Shown in pieces: positions 31,942 to 44,500 of a stretch of DNA of 64,000 bases. The stretch is from positions 21,265,832 through 21,329,831 of the forward strand of contig NC_092649.1 in assembly GCF_032118995.1 (NCBI RefSeq), read 5' to 3'. The stretch comes from Asterias amurensis (taxonomy: Eukaryota; Echinodermata; Asteroidea; Forcipulatida; Asteriidae). The position numbers were made by a program, and so were the translations under genes. Under the pieces are notes generated by a model. That model ran no database searches. It worked only from the letters and a program-made list of their open reading frames with translations, and was not told where the DNA came from. Within the stretch, counting starts at the first letter, position 1, and each line of letters begins with the position of its first letter.

Positions 31942-33162
31942 AGGGGATGGCAGTACTTTGGCTGACAACCTCATTTCAACAATACTTAAAAAGGTGTGAT
32001 TTAGAGGTTGGTTTGAGGTTTACTATAACTAGGGAAACTCAATGTTCTACCAACCCTGGCTTTTATATTTCTTGTCTAATAAGTGGTGAAGGTTGTAGAT
32101 TTTATATGTCGGGAAAAAACACCAAGTGTTTTTATGAAAAGTACAATATCTGAAGTTAACGTTGAGTAGTTTAGATGGTCATTTGTTTAAGATACCATCA
32201 GTTTATATTGTGAGTCATTTGAGTTGCAAGATGGGTTGTGTCACCCGGTTGGGACACTGGGTGTGACAATATCCTAGCCCTGTACAGGACTCTTTCGCTG
32301 TACACAGATACAGAGTCCTAACTTTTAAGGCCTGTTTCTGGGGCGGAAAATTTTCAAAGCTTCATAACTCAAATCTTACCTGCAACAAGCCATTAATTTC
32401 AACAGATTCACATTCCATGGCAGCATAAATTTTTCTGGGTGGGTTTTGGTCGTCATATATTCTTCACAAATCCGTAATTTTTGTGATATCCACGACTTCA
32501 CTGTAGTATAATACGAAAGTGTAAGGCCGCCAGGGCTAACTTTATCCATATCATTAAAAGCATTCATACATTTGACATGATTTAATATCCTTGGTGCATT
32601 GCACCTTGTTATTAGTACAGAAGGCGAGTTTGCATGGCAAGTATTAAAAAGGCAGTCAAACAAAAACCCAGACTTAACAGAAGGACACGGTGTCAATGTT
32701 ACTTGAAAATCTAATTGATACATTTGTCATTATTCAAATAATTTAAAACATAAACAAACTTTCATACTTATAGGGGATTGTTATACCACGGTAATACATT
32801 GTGAAGGTTTATTGGTCGAGAACCAATCACGTGATTTGATACAAAGACGCATGTTACATGGCTAAGGATGATTTTTGTTAACCGGTGTACACTACCTTGA
32901 GTCCCCACATTGGTCGATTCCTAGCGCTTTGTACAAAACAGGCCCCAGGTTGGAGAGAACAGTGACGAATTATTTCACTTAATTCAGGTATTTCAATTCA
33001 CAATCATGTTTTATTTTTATGTCAAAGTGCCTTTTTCAAAAATGGTGAAAGAATGTATATTTTTTATGAGGTTGTACATGTTTATATTGAGAAACATCAT
33101 TTCATTGTTAGGTTGTCTTTTGTTGTATACATGTATACATTTCATACTAGATGATGTACATG

Positions 33163-33168
33163 AATAAA
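33163..33168 (+). promoter_or_regulatory. Polyadenylation signal AATAAA (POGLUT1)
   Basis: Canonical AATAAA in 'catgaataaactgag' followed by a T-rich stretch. It is the first good plus-strand signal after the POGLUT1 stop. Confidence 0.55.
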
Positions 33169-33384
33169 CTGAGACTCTTTGGATGAGAACTTTTTGTTGC
33201 TGTTTTTTCTTTTTAGTCTCCAATTATATCCAGATACAAAGTACAAAGTGTTTACTTTGTTATAGCAAATTTCAACAAGTAAATAATCATAAGAGTAACC
33301 ATAAATATAAATATGAATAGTAAACTTGCGGGTACAACCATGAGTAAAATCTCTTTTGAAGGAGTGGTGCGGCTTTGTCATGTT

Positions 33385-33530
33385 GGTCACGACGTTTCGA
33401 ATAGTATACTCTGCTCATCTCCAGGAGCAAAGTGTTCTGTTTGAATCGTCAAGACCAAACTGGCTCTTTTCAGAAGAGATTTTACTCGTGGTTGTACCCG
33501 CAAGTTTACTATTCAAATATTTATATTTAT
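33385..33530. repeat. Repeat family H
   Basis: 'gacgtttcgaatagtatactc', 'tgctcatctccaggag', 'ggctcttttcagaagag' and 'gttgtacccgcaagtttac' correspond to 10435-10540. Confidence 0.55.
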
Positions 33531-33784
33531 AGTTAATCTTATTCTCCACACCATGCAAAGCTTCAAACACCATTTAGTAAACAATCATGTTCTGGCTGCC
33601 GTACCATAGCAAATCGTTTTATGATATGAACATTCAATTCCATGGTTACTCATAGTTTGACAGCAGCAAAGTTGTTATCAACCAGGCTGTCGGTTACCAT
33701 TGCCAGTAAATCGGCGAAGACGATCATTATATACAAAGCCCATGGAAGGGCAGCTGACAACCATGAAACGGGACAAGCTCTGGG

Positions 33785-34174
33785 TTAAAGACACTGGACA
33801 CTTAATTGTCAAAGACAAGTCTTCCCACTTGGTGTATCTCATCATATGCATAAAATAACAAACCTGTGAAAATTTGAGATCAATTGGTCGTCGAAGTTGC
33901 GAGATATTAATGAAAGAAAAAAACACCCTTGTCACACACCATGGTCACACGAAGTTGTGTGCTTTCAGATGCTTGATTTCAAGACCTCAAATTCTAAATC
34001 TGAGGTCTTGAAATCAAATACGTGGAAAACTACTTCTTGAAAACTACGTCACTTCAGAGGGAGCTGTTTCTCACAATGTTTTATACTATCAACCTCTCCC
34101 CATTACTCGTAATCAAGAAAGGTTTTATGATAAAATTATTTTGAGTAATTACCAATAGTGTCCACTGCCTTTAA
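33785..34174. mobile_element. TTAA MITE family A, copy 5
   Basis: TTAA flanks at 33785-33788 and 34171-34174. Oriented like copy 3. Contains a small duplication ('gtcacacaccatggtcacac'). Confidence 0.85.
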
Positions 34175-34552
34175 GGTCTGTGGGTTTTCATTCTAACTCA
34201 TTCCATGGTCCTTTCTCTATGCTATTTTGCACGCAGTTGTGGTTCAAACATCAGCAGACGGCGCATGGAGCCGTAGCCCAAGCTAAGGTTTGAAAAAAGC
34301 CCCTTGGTTCCTGTTCCATAACTTGGATTGTTTTCCAGACTCAGAGTTGCTATAGTTCTTGAGGTCTGTCTTTTAATTCACCACTTGAAGGCGCAAGAAA
34401 AATCTTCCATACATAATTAGTTTACATCAATTTCTGCTTTAAAACATCACTTCAGAGACTTACTTGCATTTTCATACAACAAAGTCTTCTAAACGTTTTT
34501 ATATTTCTATCAAATAAACTATTCTGAGACTAGTCATTAATTTTTTCCATGA

Positions 34553-34558
34553 TTTATT
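34553..34558 (-). promoter_or_regulatory. Polyadenylation signal (ADF-H gene candidate)
   Basis: TTTATT on the plus strand, AATAAA on the minus strand. It would imply a 4-kb 3' UTR for the tandem ADF-H gene. Closer alternatives exist, for example TTTATT near 35672 and 38259, so this is tentative. Confidence 0.25.
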
Positions 34559-34759
34559 GTTTCCTTGCATATTTCTGTGCATTGTTCTTAATGCTGCGTA
34601 GTAAATGTGAAAGATAAAAAGAAAGAAACTAAGAAATAAAACATTTAAAAAAGATAAGTCTTCATTTAAAGATAAATAATGAAAACTAAAAAAGTAAAAT
34701 AGAACAGATATGCATTGTCATACAGGGTTAAGTTTAATTTCTACTTCCTGGGAATGCCA

Positions 34760-34910
34760 TACAAATTTTGACATCACAAAACGAATAATTCATAAGAGTT
34801 GAGCTGGGACGTGTTCAACTCCTATAAACCATTCGCACCGAAAACAGCCATGTGACGTCAACATTGGCTTCGCATTTGCATTTGCAGTGAGTATGTACCT
34901 GGCTTTAGGC
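34760..34910. mobile_element. Foldback MITE family J, diverged
   Basis: 'gtgacgtcaacattggcttc', 'gcatttgcagtgagtatg' and 'tacctggcttta' match the right arm of family J. The left arm is weak. Confidence 0.45.
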
Positions 34911-35043
34911 CAAAGATTCACAAAAGCAATGCCTTTTCCAACAGCACAGCTCTTTCTCATTGATTTATAATAAGTATAAAAAGTATGATTTGGCCATGTG
35001 AGGAATGGGAATGTATTTTCAACACAAATTGATAGTATGTGTA

Positions 35044-35983
35044 CCTGTGCCCAATTTCATAGAGCTGCTTAAAGCCATTATACACTTTCGGTAAACAGTA
35101 TTGTCCAAGTCCCACACTTCGTGTATCACAACTTATATATAAAATAACAATCCTGTGGAAATTTAGGCTCAATCGGACATCGGAGTCGGGAGAAAATAAC
35201 GAGAAAATCCACTCCTGTTTTCGCGCGTTTCGCCGTGTCATGACATGTGTTTATAACAAATCCGTAATTCTCGTTAACGAGAATTTATATTGTTTTACCG
35301 TTTTCTCAAAAAGTAAAGCATTTCATGGACTAATATTTCAAGAGAAGTCTTTCACCATTACCTTCTGTAAACCCTGTAAATTATTTGTAAATCTGTGAAC
35401 TTTTTTTTTTTTTTCTGTACCGAAAGGGTCCAATGGCTTTAAAGGAACATTACAGAATTGGTTTTGCTAGCCAAACAGTTGCTGGCAGTGTAAGCACTTT
35501 TTGGAATCCACCATCATTATACATAAACTGGAAAACCTGTGGAAGTTTGAGATCGATCAGCCATCTGGGTCATGAGAGAACGGTGAAAAGCGATTACACA
35601 TTTTGCAAGACATTGATGTAAAACTAAAAATGAATAAAACGTTCACTGAGCGATAAACTCTAAACGAGAAATTTGTTTATTTGTTTCTCATCAAATATGG
35701 CATTTCAGACAGAAATATTTCAAGGGATTATTTCTACTATCATCATCATTAGACCATGTAGGTTTTATGTAAATCGGTGGTCTTCTTGTTTTTTGTTTCT
35801 TACCAATTCTGTAACACACAAAATTTGCTTGAGCTAAAAAAAAAACTTGCTAAATAAACAACAGCTAAATACTAGTCACAAGCAATGTCTGAATGTTAAT
35901 GGCATGAAATTTTTGCCAGTCCCATGTGTAAAATAAGCAAGCTCTTCTCATAGTTAAGCAGCTCTATGAAATTGGCCCCTAAT
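35044..35983. mobile_element. Nest of three MITEs
   Basis: The outer element is a GGGCCC-family foldback ('cccaatttcatagagctgc' at 35050, 'agctctatgaaattggcccc' at 35960). It is split at its internal TTAA by family C copy 2 (35069-35442). A third element (35439 to about 35835, inverted ends 'attacagaattggt' and 'accaattctgtaac') shares the right TTAA of copy 2. Order of insertion: outer first, then C, then the third. Confidence 0.75.
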
Positions 35984-36314
35984 CAATTAGTAAACCACAT
36001 GCAATATAAAACTTTAATTATTTTTTTTTAATACAATTATATTTACCATAATAGCAAACATACCTCCACTCTCAAATATATTACGAGTTATTATCATTAA
36101 TTGTTAATATAAATATCATACGCTCAGTTAAAACTATTGAGTTAAAAAGAATCTTCCAAAAATGTACAAAAGATGACATTAGAGCTAAAAAATATGACCT
36201 AAATGGTCTAACACATTGAGTTGATTGAGCCGTTAGATTGAGTCATATTGGAAGAGCTTGACTGATGACTCAATCTTAAACAATACAATTTTGTCTTGCG
36301 AAGCATTGTCGTGT

Positions 36315-36691
36315 TTAAAGACACTGAACACTATTGGTAACTGTCAAAGACCAGTCTTCTCACTTGGTGTATCTCAACATATGCATAAAATAATAAACCT
36401 GTGAAAATTTGAACTCAATTGGTCGTCACAGTTGCAAGAGAATACTGAAGAAAAAAAAACCTTGCTGCACAAATTTGTGTACTTTCAGGTGCCTAATAAA
36501 AGGCTCCATGTCTGAAGTCTTTTAATATTTGAGTGAGAAATTACTTCTTTCTCATACACTACATTACTTCAGAGGGAGTCGTTTCTCGCAATGTTTTATA
36601 CAACATGTATCAACAGCTCTCCATTGCTTGTTACCAAGTAATTTTTTAAAAACTATTTTGTGTAATTAACAATAGTGTCCAGTGCCTTTAA
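36315..36691. mobile_element. TTAA MITE family A, copy 6
   Basis: TTAA flanks at 36315-36318 and 36688-36691, termini 'agacactgaacactattgg' and 'caatagtgtccagtgccttt'. Its middle differs from other copies ('aggctccatgtctgaagtct'). Confidence 0.8.
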
Positions 36692-36974
36692 AGGAAGGAA
36701 AATCAAATCTGTGGACATTTGGTTTCTTTTCCTTGTAGGCCTACTGCTTCAATAGGAAATGAAAAGTTGTTCAAGTTTACTCATGTTATATTTAGAATCG
36801 CAAGCTAGTGACTCCTTTCACATTCTACAAAAAGTTAACATTTTCCTACCAAAGAAACTATCAATGGAAGAAAGTTTTTTTGGTCCCATTACAATCTTGA
36901 ATAAAGTCGGAGCACATGTAGGGCACTATCTGGTAACTGGTCTTTAAGGCTGTACTGTTTAAAGGTTAACACAT

Positions 36975-37155
36975 CACGGGTCGATTTCACAAAGAGCTAG
37001 GACTAGGTCCTGACCCAAGACTAGTCCTAAGAGATTTTTAAAACTTAAGGCTAGTCATAAGTTAGGACATTCAAAACTTATGGCTAACCATAAGTTAGGA
37101 CAAGTAAATCATTCTAACTCGTGAAAAGATTAGTCTTAACTCTTTGAGAAATCCA
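36975..37155. mobile_element. Foldback MITE family F, diverged
   Basis: 'gggtcgatttcacaaag' at 36978 and 'ctttgagaaatccaccc' at 37142, with repeated 'taagttaggac' and 'ctagtcctaag' motifs between. Confidence 0.6.
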
Positions 37156-37364
37156 CCCCAGGCAATATATTTTTAGTATGTTTTAAAAAATTGGTGCGTA
37201 TAGCACAATAATGTAATTTTTTTTAAGCAAGGCATATAAAATAGGTTCAAAATCAAGCAATTTAACTATTGGTCTGTGTTTGATATGTTCTACCCATGCA
37301 ATTAACAAGTATGGTTGTGTTTCATTTATTTAACAATATTGGTGTTTTTATTTGGTACCCTTAA

Positions 37365-37515
37365 GCCCGGTTCATACTTCCTGTAAATGCAAATTCGCAA
37401 CGAAACATTTGGAGGAGTTGAGCTCTCTCAACTCCTGCAAAATATTCACTGCCAAACCTGAGATGTGACGTCAAAATTCTTATTGCATTCATAGGAAGTG
37501 TAAACCAGGCTTTAC
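37365..37515. mobile_element. Foldback MITE family J
   Basis: 'agcccggttcatacttcctg' faces 'ataggaagtgtaaaccaggc'. Interior 'gagttgagctctctcaactc'. Confidence 0.7.
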
Positions 37516-37559
37516 TCTTCTGAAAGGATTACGCTTCCGAAATACATAAATGACTAGAG

Positions 37560-37700
37560 TTTGTCACAGTCTTCAAAGCACTGGTCATTGCCTTGGTGCC
37601 CTTTGAAATGTCCCCACACAATTTGTATTCCCTCATAGCGGTGCCCTTTACTAAGCAAAAACTACCTCGCCCTAATACGACGCTGAAGCCTCAAGCCTGC
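37560..37700. repeat. Repeat family K
   Basis: 'ggtcattgccttggtgccct', 'agcggtgccctttactaag' and 'caagcctgcataggtct'. Diverged copy. Confidence 0.45.
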
Positions 37701-37860
37701 ATAGGTCTAGCACACAAACATACAAATAAAACCAAAGACACAGCAAACAAACTGCTGATTTAAATTCTACTTCTCACGATACAAAACTTAACTTAAAGGG
37801 TGGAGGTTCCAAAATGCCCATTAACAATGTTCTACAAAGATTATGTGGACGTGATTTGTT

Positions 37861-38250
37861 TTAAAGGCAGTGGACACTATTGGTAATGACTCAAAATAGT
37901 TATTAGCATAAAAACTTACTTGGTAAACGAGCTGTTGATAGTATAAAACATTGTGAGAAACAGCTCCCTCTGAAGTTGCGTAGTTTTTGAGAAGGAAATA
38001 ATTTCTCGCTCAAATATTTGAATTTGATTTCAAATTAGATTTCAGAATTAGATTTTGAGGTCTTGAATTCAAGCATCTGAAAGCACACAACTTGACAAGG
38101 GTGCTTTTTCTTTCATTATTATCTTGCAACTTATCTTGACAACCAATTGGGTTCAAGTTTTCACAGGTTGGTTATTTTATGCATATGTTGAGATACACCA
38201 AGTGAGAAGACTGGTCTATGGCAATTACCAAAAGTGTCCAGTGTCTTTAA
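37861..38250. mobile_element. TTAA MITE family A, copy 7
   Basis: TTAA flanks at 37861-37864 and 38247-38250. Full length, orientation like copy 1. Confidence 0.85.
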
Positions 38251-38314
38251 AGCCACATTTTATTTAAAAAAAAGGTTAGATGTACATGTACATGTACAAT
38301 GTTAAGTCAACAAG

Positions 38315-38415
38315 AGCATGGTTCATACTTCCTGCGAATGCACATTCCTGATGGAGCACAGCTCAACTGTAGCAAATTATTTGTTGCAAATTCGCAGGAA
38401 GTATGAACTGGACTA
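38315..38415. mobile_element. Foldback MITE family J, short copy
   Basis: 'atggttcatacttcctgcga' faces 'ttcgcaggaagtatgaactg'. About 100 bp, in the ADF-H gene's 3' UTR. Confidence 0.75.
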
Positions 38416-38548
38416 AACTTTCAATGGTTATGTGAAATTGTTATATTTAACATAATCACAATACTCAATGGTACTGATGCAATTAGAGATAAAAAAGAAA
38501 CACATATGAAAGTAAGATGTAAGTAAAAAGAGTATCTTGGAAGAAATC

Positions 38549-41500
38549 TTACATGACGTGAGACTTGGTTCCTGATGCAGACTTCACCTGAAAAAATAAT
38601 CAAACATAAATCTCCTTTAGGTGACTTGTTCCCACTTTGAACTTTACAAATCAAACCTCTAAAAAATGCAGTACAGTACAAGTAATGTCATAAATGTGGG
38701 CAAAAACTTCTATTTTTGATACAATAAAATAATTGTAAAGATATGCAACAAACCCTTCACAGAGAAATTCTCATTATTTTTTGTTGTAACAAAAACAAAT
38801 TGACTAGAGCGGGACTTGATAAATGTGTTGGTGCTCAATCAACTGAGCCATCTAGCCCTCTGTTGGTGGTCTCCCTGTTTTGTCAAAATACTTCTTCTGG
38901 GGTTTCAGTCTACGAAAGCTACACAACTGTTAAGCCAGGGATCACACCCAAGTTTACGATACAAAATGAGAAGCGGCAACAGAGGGATCACCTCTAAGGG
39001 GTTGCGACTTTTCATTTTAAAAATCAAGTATTTGTATTTGTATTTGTATTTGCACACATTTATTTCATTGCTGCCCTACATGTACACTTACACATTTTAC
39101 AAAGTTTGATAACTACATGTATATTCAAATTATGAGTAGTTTACAGTATTACTTAGTATCTTAGGCTATGAAAGCTTACAATGATTTAGATAGTTATATA
39201 TTAGGAAGCTTTTAAAGTAGGACAACAATTAGGTTAGGGTGAAGCAGAGGCTTTTGTGCCTTAACCTATGGACAGACAAACAACATAAAATACTATACAG
39301 AAGAAAGAAAACACAAGACAGACTAGACAAACAGAATACACGACAGAGGCTAATGTATGATGGTGAGTAAGTTAACAATATACTTCAAACCTACGAATAA
39401 GCATCAAGAAGTTTTTGTTTGAATTTTCTTGTGAAGGCAGGAAGAGTGATTGATGATTTATTTGAGCAACTAAAATTATTCAAAAAACATAATGCCACGT
39501 TGAAGTAACAAACCATAATGGGAAACTGGAGTTCCAAACAGATGCAGAACATGAAAATAAGCCTGGCTCATACTTCCTGTGAATGTCCCATCATTTGACT
39601 AGTGCTCAACTCCTGCGAAACTTCGTACCGCAATCACTTATAGGAAGTATGCACCGGGCTTTAAGCTGCTAATGGTTCAACATACTAACCTTGTTGATTA
39701 TTTCTGACTCTATAAGATCTGATGCTTCTGATGCATAGACAGTAACATGAGCTGGTAAGAACACCTGATCACAGTCACCTTTACGAGTAGCAACTTTGGC
39801 TTTGGTCATCGGTTTTACCATATCACCAACCCTGTAATAATAATAACAATAATAACATTAACTATATTAGTGGCTACTTATACATAGCGTGCATAACCGT
39901 CTCTCAGTGACTCAGTGCACTATACCATACAGTATATCCTGCAAGGTACACATGTATGTGGCATTACATTTGATTTATGAGACCTAATCCTAGGCACCAT
40001 GTACAGTGTAATGGTTTACAAGCTGCTGTGGCGCAATACGCTGCCAATCTATCCAGAAATACTGGTTTGAACCCACACTCTGCTGATCAGAAACACCAGA
40101 GCTTGAATCTGGTGCTCTTAAAGCCATTGGACACTTTCGGAACAGAAAAAAAAAAGTTTACAGATTTACAAACAACAAACAAAATGGTGAAAGACTTCTC
40201 TTGAAATATTATTCCATGAAATGCTTTACTTTTTGAGAAAACATTAAAAACACATGTCATGACACAGCGAAACGTGCAGAAACAAGGGTGGGTTTTCCCG
40301 TTATTTTCTCCCGACTCCGATGACTGATTGAGCCTAAATTTTCATAGGTTTGTTATTTTACATATAGGTTGTGATACACGAAGTGTGGGCCTCTGGACAA
40401 TACTGTTTACCGAAAGAGTCCAATGGCTTTAACCAGTAGGGCCATATGGTGACATTAAAAATCATTTCAACCACATAAACAGACTATAATGAATGTGTGT
40501 TCTCCTCAACATGGGTGCATTCAACAAGCCATCCGGATGAAACCAAAACGAGAACTAACTGAACACCTTCTCCCAGCATTCACTTGTGCATCATGGGACA
40601 GTTGAGCGGGACTACTTTCATTGCATACATTCATTCAAAGTCTTTCAGGGATATCACAAAAAGATCCTAAAATAACTGTCCTCACTGTAAACCATTAATT
40701 CTGGGTCCTAGAGTTTAAAGGCAAGGAAAGGTACATGTACCACAACACTAGCCCAACCACCCTGGGTTAAAAGTCGGTTTAACTCATGGTTCAACCCCGA
40801 TCGAGTTCAACTCTGTGTGTCTGAACGGTTCTAAATTTAGACCTAATCAAGTTCAACCCACATAAGATAAACCGTCCAGGGAGGGGGTTTATCCATAGAC
40901 CACTTCCGGTTTATCTTTTAACACTGTGTGTGGACAGAATAAAAAAGACCACACCTGGTTTAACTCACAACAGACGACCCATTGACCTCCGTAATCATTA
41001 GGTAAACACACGGTGACCAATGAACAGGACAACAAACAGAATGTTAGAGTAACGGGGTCGCGTTTGCTTTGACCTCTTACAACCACAGATCAACCGGATC
41101 AGGTTTAACTCAGTGAAGTCTGAACGCGAGGGAATTTTTTTTTAATGACCACCCCCCGCTGCTCGTAAAAGTTCAACCAGTTCAGTAACTTAGTACGCTG
41201 TCTGAACATACCCCATATGAAGTAAGATAACAATTGTTGTTCCCATCACAAGAATGCATTTCAAATTGTCAGTTTGTCAGGATATCCTTTGATAATAATA
41301 GTGGTAATAATACATGTAGTTATATTTATACAGTGTCTGACACATTCAGGAAGAGATAAAATGAAATGATACAATTTTGTTTCCACTGTAATTACAACAT
41401 GAACAATCTTTGTCATTAAAGAAATATGACACATGACATAATAGATAGGAGGAAATAATAAACTACAGTTGTTAAAATTTGCATCAGGAACAGGAATGTG

Positions 41501-44500
41501 CTTCATGCAGTGGACATTATTGGTAATTACTCGAAATAATTGTTAGCATATAAACTTACTTGTTACCAGCAATGGAGAGCTGTTGATAGTATAAAATATT
41601 GTGAGAAACGGCTCCCTTTGAAGTGACGTAGTGTTCGAGAAAGGAGTACTTCCCCACAAATTTGATTTCGAGACCTCAGAATTAGATTTTGAGGTCCGGA
41701 AATAAAGCATCTGAAAGCACACATCTTCGTGTAACAAGGGTGTTTTTTCTTCCAATATTACATGTAGCTCGCAACTTCGCCGACCAATCGAGTTCAAATT
41801 TTCGCGGGTTTGTTATTTTATGCATACGTTGAGATACACCAAGTGAGAAGACAAAATAACCAAAGGTGTCCAGTCCCTTTAAATAAAAGTGAAACTCTTA
41901 CCATGTGATGTAGACGAATTTGACGGTAGTGATATCATCAACAAGATCAGTGACTCGCAGTAAACCATAGAGAACCTTATCACTTTCTAAGAAGCCTTTC
42001 ATTTCATCAAGACCATTATCTCCAGATCCAACGGTGACGATCGGTGCTTTGGGATTCCCTCCTTCATAACCAGCAAGTACCCAATTTGTAGAACTTTCAG
42101 ATCTGTTACAAAAAGAAAAGTGAAGGAGCACTGTGGGTTTGTGGAATTGTGCCAGGCCAGACAGGTGCATTAAGATGATCGTAAATCAAGGATTTAGGTG
42201 TGATGGATTAAGAGTACAGCCTGGTTCATACTTCCTGTTTTGCGAATGCCACTTGATGTAAAATGTGACGTTACAACTCTGTTTTCGCTGCGATATTCGC
42301 AAGAGAACTGAGCACAACTCAACCCCTGCGAATTATTCGTTTCAAACTATTTGTTGCGAATTTGTGACGTCAACATTCGTATCGCATTCGCATTTGCAGG
42401 AAGTATGAACCGGGCTTATGAACATTCGTTGCATTTAAACTAGATCCAGAAAGGTGGATTGTGATCCGTCATTTTTTTTAAAGACCGCAGATCAAGATTC
42501 AGTGTCGCGCTTACACCAGTGCTTGATCCGGCTCCAGTCTAAAGCCTCAAAATAACCCAACAGCAATTGCAGCGGTGCCTTGTCCCTTTGCTGTGGTGCC
42601 CTTTGCAAAGTTTCAAAACAAAACTAGCTTTTCTTCTCACAGCTTGCCCCTTACCAGAGGAAAACTGCCATGCCCCTTTAAGAGGGAAGTTCAAGGCCTG
42701 CGATCCCCCTTTTCAACAGGAATTTTTATATGCGAAAAGGTCAAAACTTATTTACTCAGAGTTCTGAGTTCCAACTTTCTGGATCAAGCGAAACAGGGTC
42801 TAACATGTCTAAGATTTAGAAAACAAGCAAATGAAATTTTATATCTCTTACCTGAGATCTTTAATGATTTCTGCAACTTCTGGGTCGATTGTTACTGGTG
42901 AACCTTGTGAACTAACTGCAGCCATTTTGGTGCTCGAGTTAGATTTTCCAGGAATACCGGCGGCAGATTTCTTGGTTTGTGTTTGTGTGAAGCCTCGTTC
43001 TTGAACACCTTCTACTTCACTTCGCTCCCGCACTTTCGACCTTGTTCCTGCTGTGTCTTCCAACTATCACAAAATAAATTTATTTAAAAAACACTGGACA
43101 CTATTGGTAATTATCAAAGACTAGCCTTCACAGTTGGTGTATCTCAAAATATGCGTAAAACAACAAACCTGTGAAAATTTGAGCTCAATCGGTCATCGAA
43201 GTTGCAGGATAATAAGGGAAGAAAAAAACACCCTTGTCACACAATGTTGTGTGCTTTCAGATGCTTGATTTGGAGACCTCAAATTCTAAATCCGAGGCCA
43301 TGAAATCAAATTTGTGGAAAATTACTTCTTTCTCGAAAACTATGTCACTTCAGAGGGAGTGGTTTCTCACTTGTTTTATACTATCAACCTCTCACCATTG
43401 CTTGTAATCAAGAAAGGTTTTATGATAATAAATATTTTGAGTAATTACCACTAGTGTCTACTGGCTTTAAATTCAATCTAACAAGTATTATTAACCACCT
43501 GGGGTATTGACAAAACAAAGGTATTGACAAAATTGGGAGACTGACAAATATAGGGCTAAATAGCTCAGTTGGTGGAGCATGTGTTGTGCAAAGAACACCA
43601 AAAGTACCCAGTGCACTTATCCTAAAGAGAAGAGATTCACCCTGGTGTTCCTGGTTTGATTGTCAGCCTATTGCGCCACAGCACCTTGTAAACCATTACA
43701 TGGTGCTATGTAAAAGGGGTAGTTCATTAAAACATAAATCCTCCTGTCTCGATGGTCGAAAGGTCATTATTATTAATGTTTTATTGTCACTTGTAAAAAA
43801 ATAAAGATTTGTACAGTGAAATGTGTTTTGGTTCTCATAATTCAAGCGTAGTCCCATATACCGTGCAGAAAAATACTCTATGTTGAAGCATTGAGCGTCA
43901 CTGAGTGACGGACATAAGCACTATATAAAACCACTTTTATTATTATTATTATTATTATTACTATTATTAACTAACTTTGATTGTTAAAACCATTTTTACC
44001 TTTTGCCGAATGACTTCTTCAGTGATATCAGTAGTTGAGTCTGTCTCCATTTCTAAGTGACATGGCTGGAAATATTTCCTAACAGATTCATGTACCACTC
44101 CAAAACGGCCTTTCTTTGAAAACGGCACATTGGTTCCAACCCTAAATAGAGTGCAATAAATAATGAACAAAATATGTATCGAGCACAGAATGGCACCTAC
44201 TGGTGGTCAAAGAGTTGAAACAAAAATTTGTAGAGGGCCACTGTGTGGGGGGGGGACTTTGTTAGGGGGGCCACTTTGTCGGGGTTCGACTGTGTCAGGG
44301 GGCGACATTGTGAGGGGGCGAGTTTGTACACGGAAGGGGCAAGCTTGCTAGGGGGTGAGTTTGTACTTAGAGGGGGCGAGCTTGCTAGGGGGCGACTTTG
44401 CAGGGGGCGACTTTGTAGGGGGCCACTTTGAGGTGGGGGGGGGGGGCGAGATGACTGGTTTCCATAGCCACAGTGGGCAGGCCCGCACAGAACTAACCAA

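Larger units (their letters stand above)
31582..33185 (+). other. POGLUT1 3' UTR
   Basis: Follows the stop at 31579-31581 and ends after an AATAAA at 33163-33168. A family A MITE (31592-31941) begins about ten bases after the stop codon and so forms the start of the UTR. No other gene was recognised here. Confidence 0.55.
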
